A program made the position numbers and the translations under genes. The notes under the pieces were generated by a model. The model searched no databases and was not told the DNA's origin. It worked only from the letters and a program-made list of their open reading frames with translations. 15,239 nt of DNA from an uncultured bacterium. Its GTDB lineage: Bacteria > Bacteroidota > Bacteroidia > Bacteroidales > CAIWKO01. This document shows positions 14,208-15,239 of this stretch, piece by piece (the stretch's first letter is position 1; the number at the start of each line of letters is the position of its first letter). The DNA is taken from contig CAIWVT010000461.1 in the NCBI GenBank assembly GCA_903916135.1, positions 1 through 15,239 of the forward strand, read 5' to 3'.

Positions 14208-15239
14208 TTATTCCCAACTCACCTTCACATTCTTTGTAGCAAGCGAAGTTTTCACTTTAACCAAATAGATAGCTGAAGATAAATTCAGCGTTTCAGTAAA
14301 CACATTGATGCTGCTTGGAGTGGCTTTGAACACACAAGCCCCCGTGAGGGTAAACACTTCCACTTCTTGGATTTCTTCGCCTGTTTGAGCAATGATGTTG
14401 AGTTTTTGATTGCTTGCAAACACATTGATAGCTGATGTGGTCAACGGAGCATTGCTGTTGTTGAATCGGATGAAGAATCTGCCTGTAACCTCGTTGGTTG
14501 GAAACTCAAAGTTGTAAGAAGAATTCTCCGATAGATTCGTTATTTTGCCTTTCAAACGGTCTTCTAAGTAAACGGGGATGCTGCTTTCTAAATCGAAGGC
14601 TGTTATCGTTGCTTTGTCTCCTGTGCTTCCCATAATGCTTAGAGGAATTATAGTATTGGTGTCGTTGATGGTGTTGATGACTAATTTTTCGCCTGAAGCA
14701 GCCTGTGAATACATCCCAACAGGTAAACCATCGAACATCTTTTCAGAATCGTAGTCTTCATAAGTTAGCAACGCATCAGGGTTTTTACAAATCACCATTT
14801 CGTCCATACCCATATCGGTTTCTGTTTTCAGACGCACCAGAATCTCGGTGTTGTCTGCTTCTTTATAGAAAGTGCCGGTAGTATGAGTGCGAGCAGAAAG
14901 TGGCAGTGTGATTCTTGGGTTGGTATAAATAGCGCGTACAAAGAAACCTTGCAAAGGAGCAATGAATTGTTTGGTGGTTGAGGGAACACCCACGCCATTA
15001 GCCGAATTATAGACTGAGAAATAGGATGTGTTAGTTACTGGAGGTCCCATAACAGCAGGATTCCACAAATATAAGGTGGTGGATATATTTGTTTTGCCCA
15101 GAGAATTCCAATTCAAATAGGAAGGGTAGGGATTTGCTACAAGATTCCAACTTTGAGTTGCTGCGGTGCCATTATACACCAAAGAAATAGAGTAATCGCA
15201 TGGAGCCGCTAAACCATTGAAAAGATTACCGCTCAATGA
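14208..15239 (-). CDS. C-terminal part of a T9SS-secreted surface protein, cut by the window edge
   Basis: The frame is open to the right edge and shows the last 343 residues; the start is outside the window. The last 75 or so residues (INVFASNQKLNIIA ... EVEVFTLTGACVF ... SSAIYLVKVKT ... KNVKVSWE) form a type A T9SS C-terminal sorting domain, which directs export through SprA and attachment to the cell surface. Upstream are a NPYPSYLNW segment (visible residues 36-44) and IAPLQGFFVRA, both common in large Bacteroidota adhesin-like or repeat-rich secreted proteins. No catalytic domain is visible in this part, so its activity is unknown. A strong terminator follows the stop, and the Plug gene is the next gene on this strand. 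Confidence 0.88.
   Translation of the reverse strand, partial: SLSGNLFNGLAAPCDYSISLVYNGTAATQSWNLVANPYPSYLNWNSLGKTNISTTLYLWNPAVMGPPVTNTSYFSVYNSANGVGVPSTTKQFIAPLQGFFVRAIYTNPRITLPLSARTHTTGTFYKEADNTEILVRLKTETDMGMDEMVICKNPDALLTYEDYDSEKMFDGLPVGMYSQAASGEKLVINTINDTNTIIPLSIMGSTGDKATITAFDLESSIPVYLEDRLKGKITNLSENSSYNFEFPTNEVTGRFFIRFNNSNAPLTTSAINVFASNQKLNIIAQTGEEIQEVEVFTLTGACVFKATPSSINVFTETLNLSSAIYLVKVKTSLATKNVKVSWE

Overview
The window looks like chromosomal DNA of a Bacteroidota bacterium, probably from a Chitinophaga/Sphingobacteria-like lineage. The evidence is a type IX secretion (T9SS) C-terminal sorting domain, a T9SS Plug protein (DUF5103 family), a TAnnTTTG-type promoter element, no clear Shine-Dalgarno sites, and AT-rich intergenic DNA with short palindromic repeats. 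No intact tRNA, rRNA, transposase, integrase or CRISPR array is visible.

Layout. (1) 1-1074: the tail of an unrecognised gene, then a gene-poor stretch with a 14-bp tandem repeat, a GC-rich hairpin and two copies of a REP-like palindromic element, then a 61-residue orphan gene and a terminator. (2) 1075-8732: five plus-strand genes with gaps of 21 bp or less, one of them overlapping. In order they are a beta-class DNA methyltransferase (Mod-like), a RecF/SMC-type ATPase (PtuA-like), an HNH nuclease of the TIGR02646/PtuB type, a large DEAH helicase with a C-terminal PD-(D/E)xK nuclease (Res-like), and a DUF4917-type protein with SIR2-like motifs. (3) 8733-8988: a gap holding further copies of the same palindrome family. 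(4) 8989-11702, plus strand: a DUF4349 lipoprotein-like membrane protein, a SpoU/TrmH RNA methyltransferase, and a small predicted outer-membrane beta-barrel protein. (5) 11706-15239, minus strand: a divergent miaA, the T9SS Plug gene, and the C-terminal part of a T9SS-secreted surface protein with its terminator.

How it fits together. Region 2 reads as a compact anti-phage operon. The methyltransferase and the helicase-nuclease would form a type III-like restriction-modification system. Between them sits a Septu-like ATPase/HNH pair, and a SIR2-like protein closes the operon, possibly as an NAD-targeting effector. Related palindromes bracket the block and its base use is more AT-rich than its right-hand neighbours, so it looks like an acquired defence cassette. 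The family assignments come from motifs read by eye; cooperation between the modules is inference. The genes on the right are ordinary housekeeping and envelope functions.
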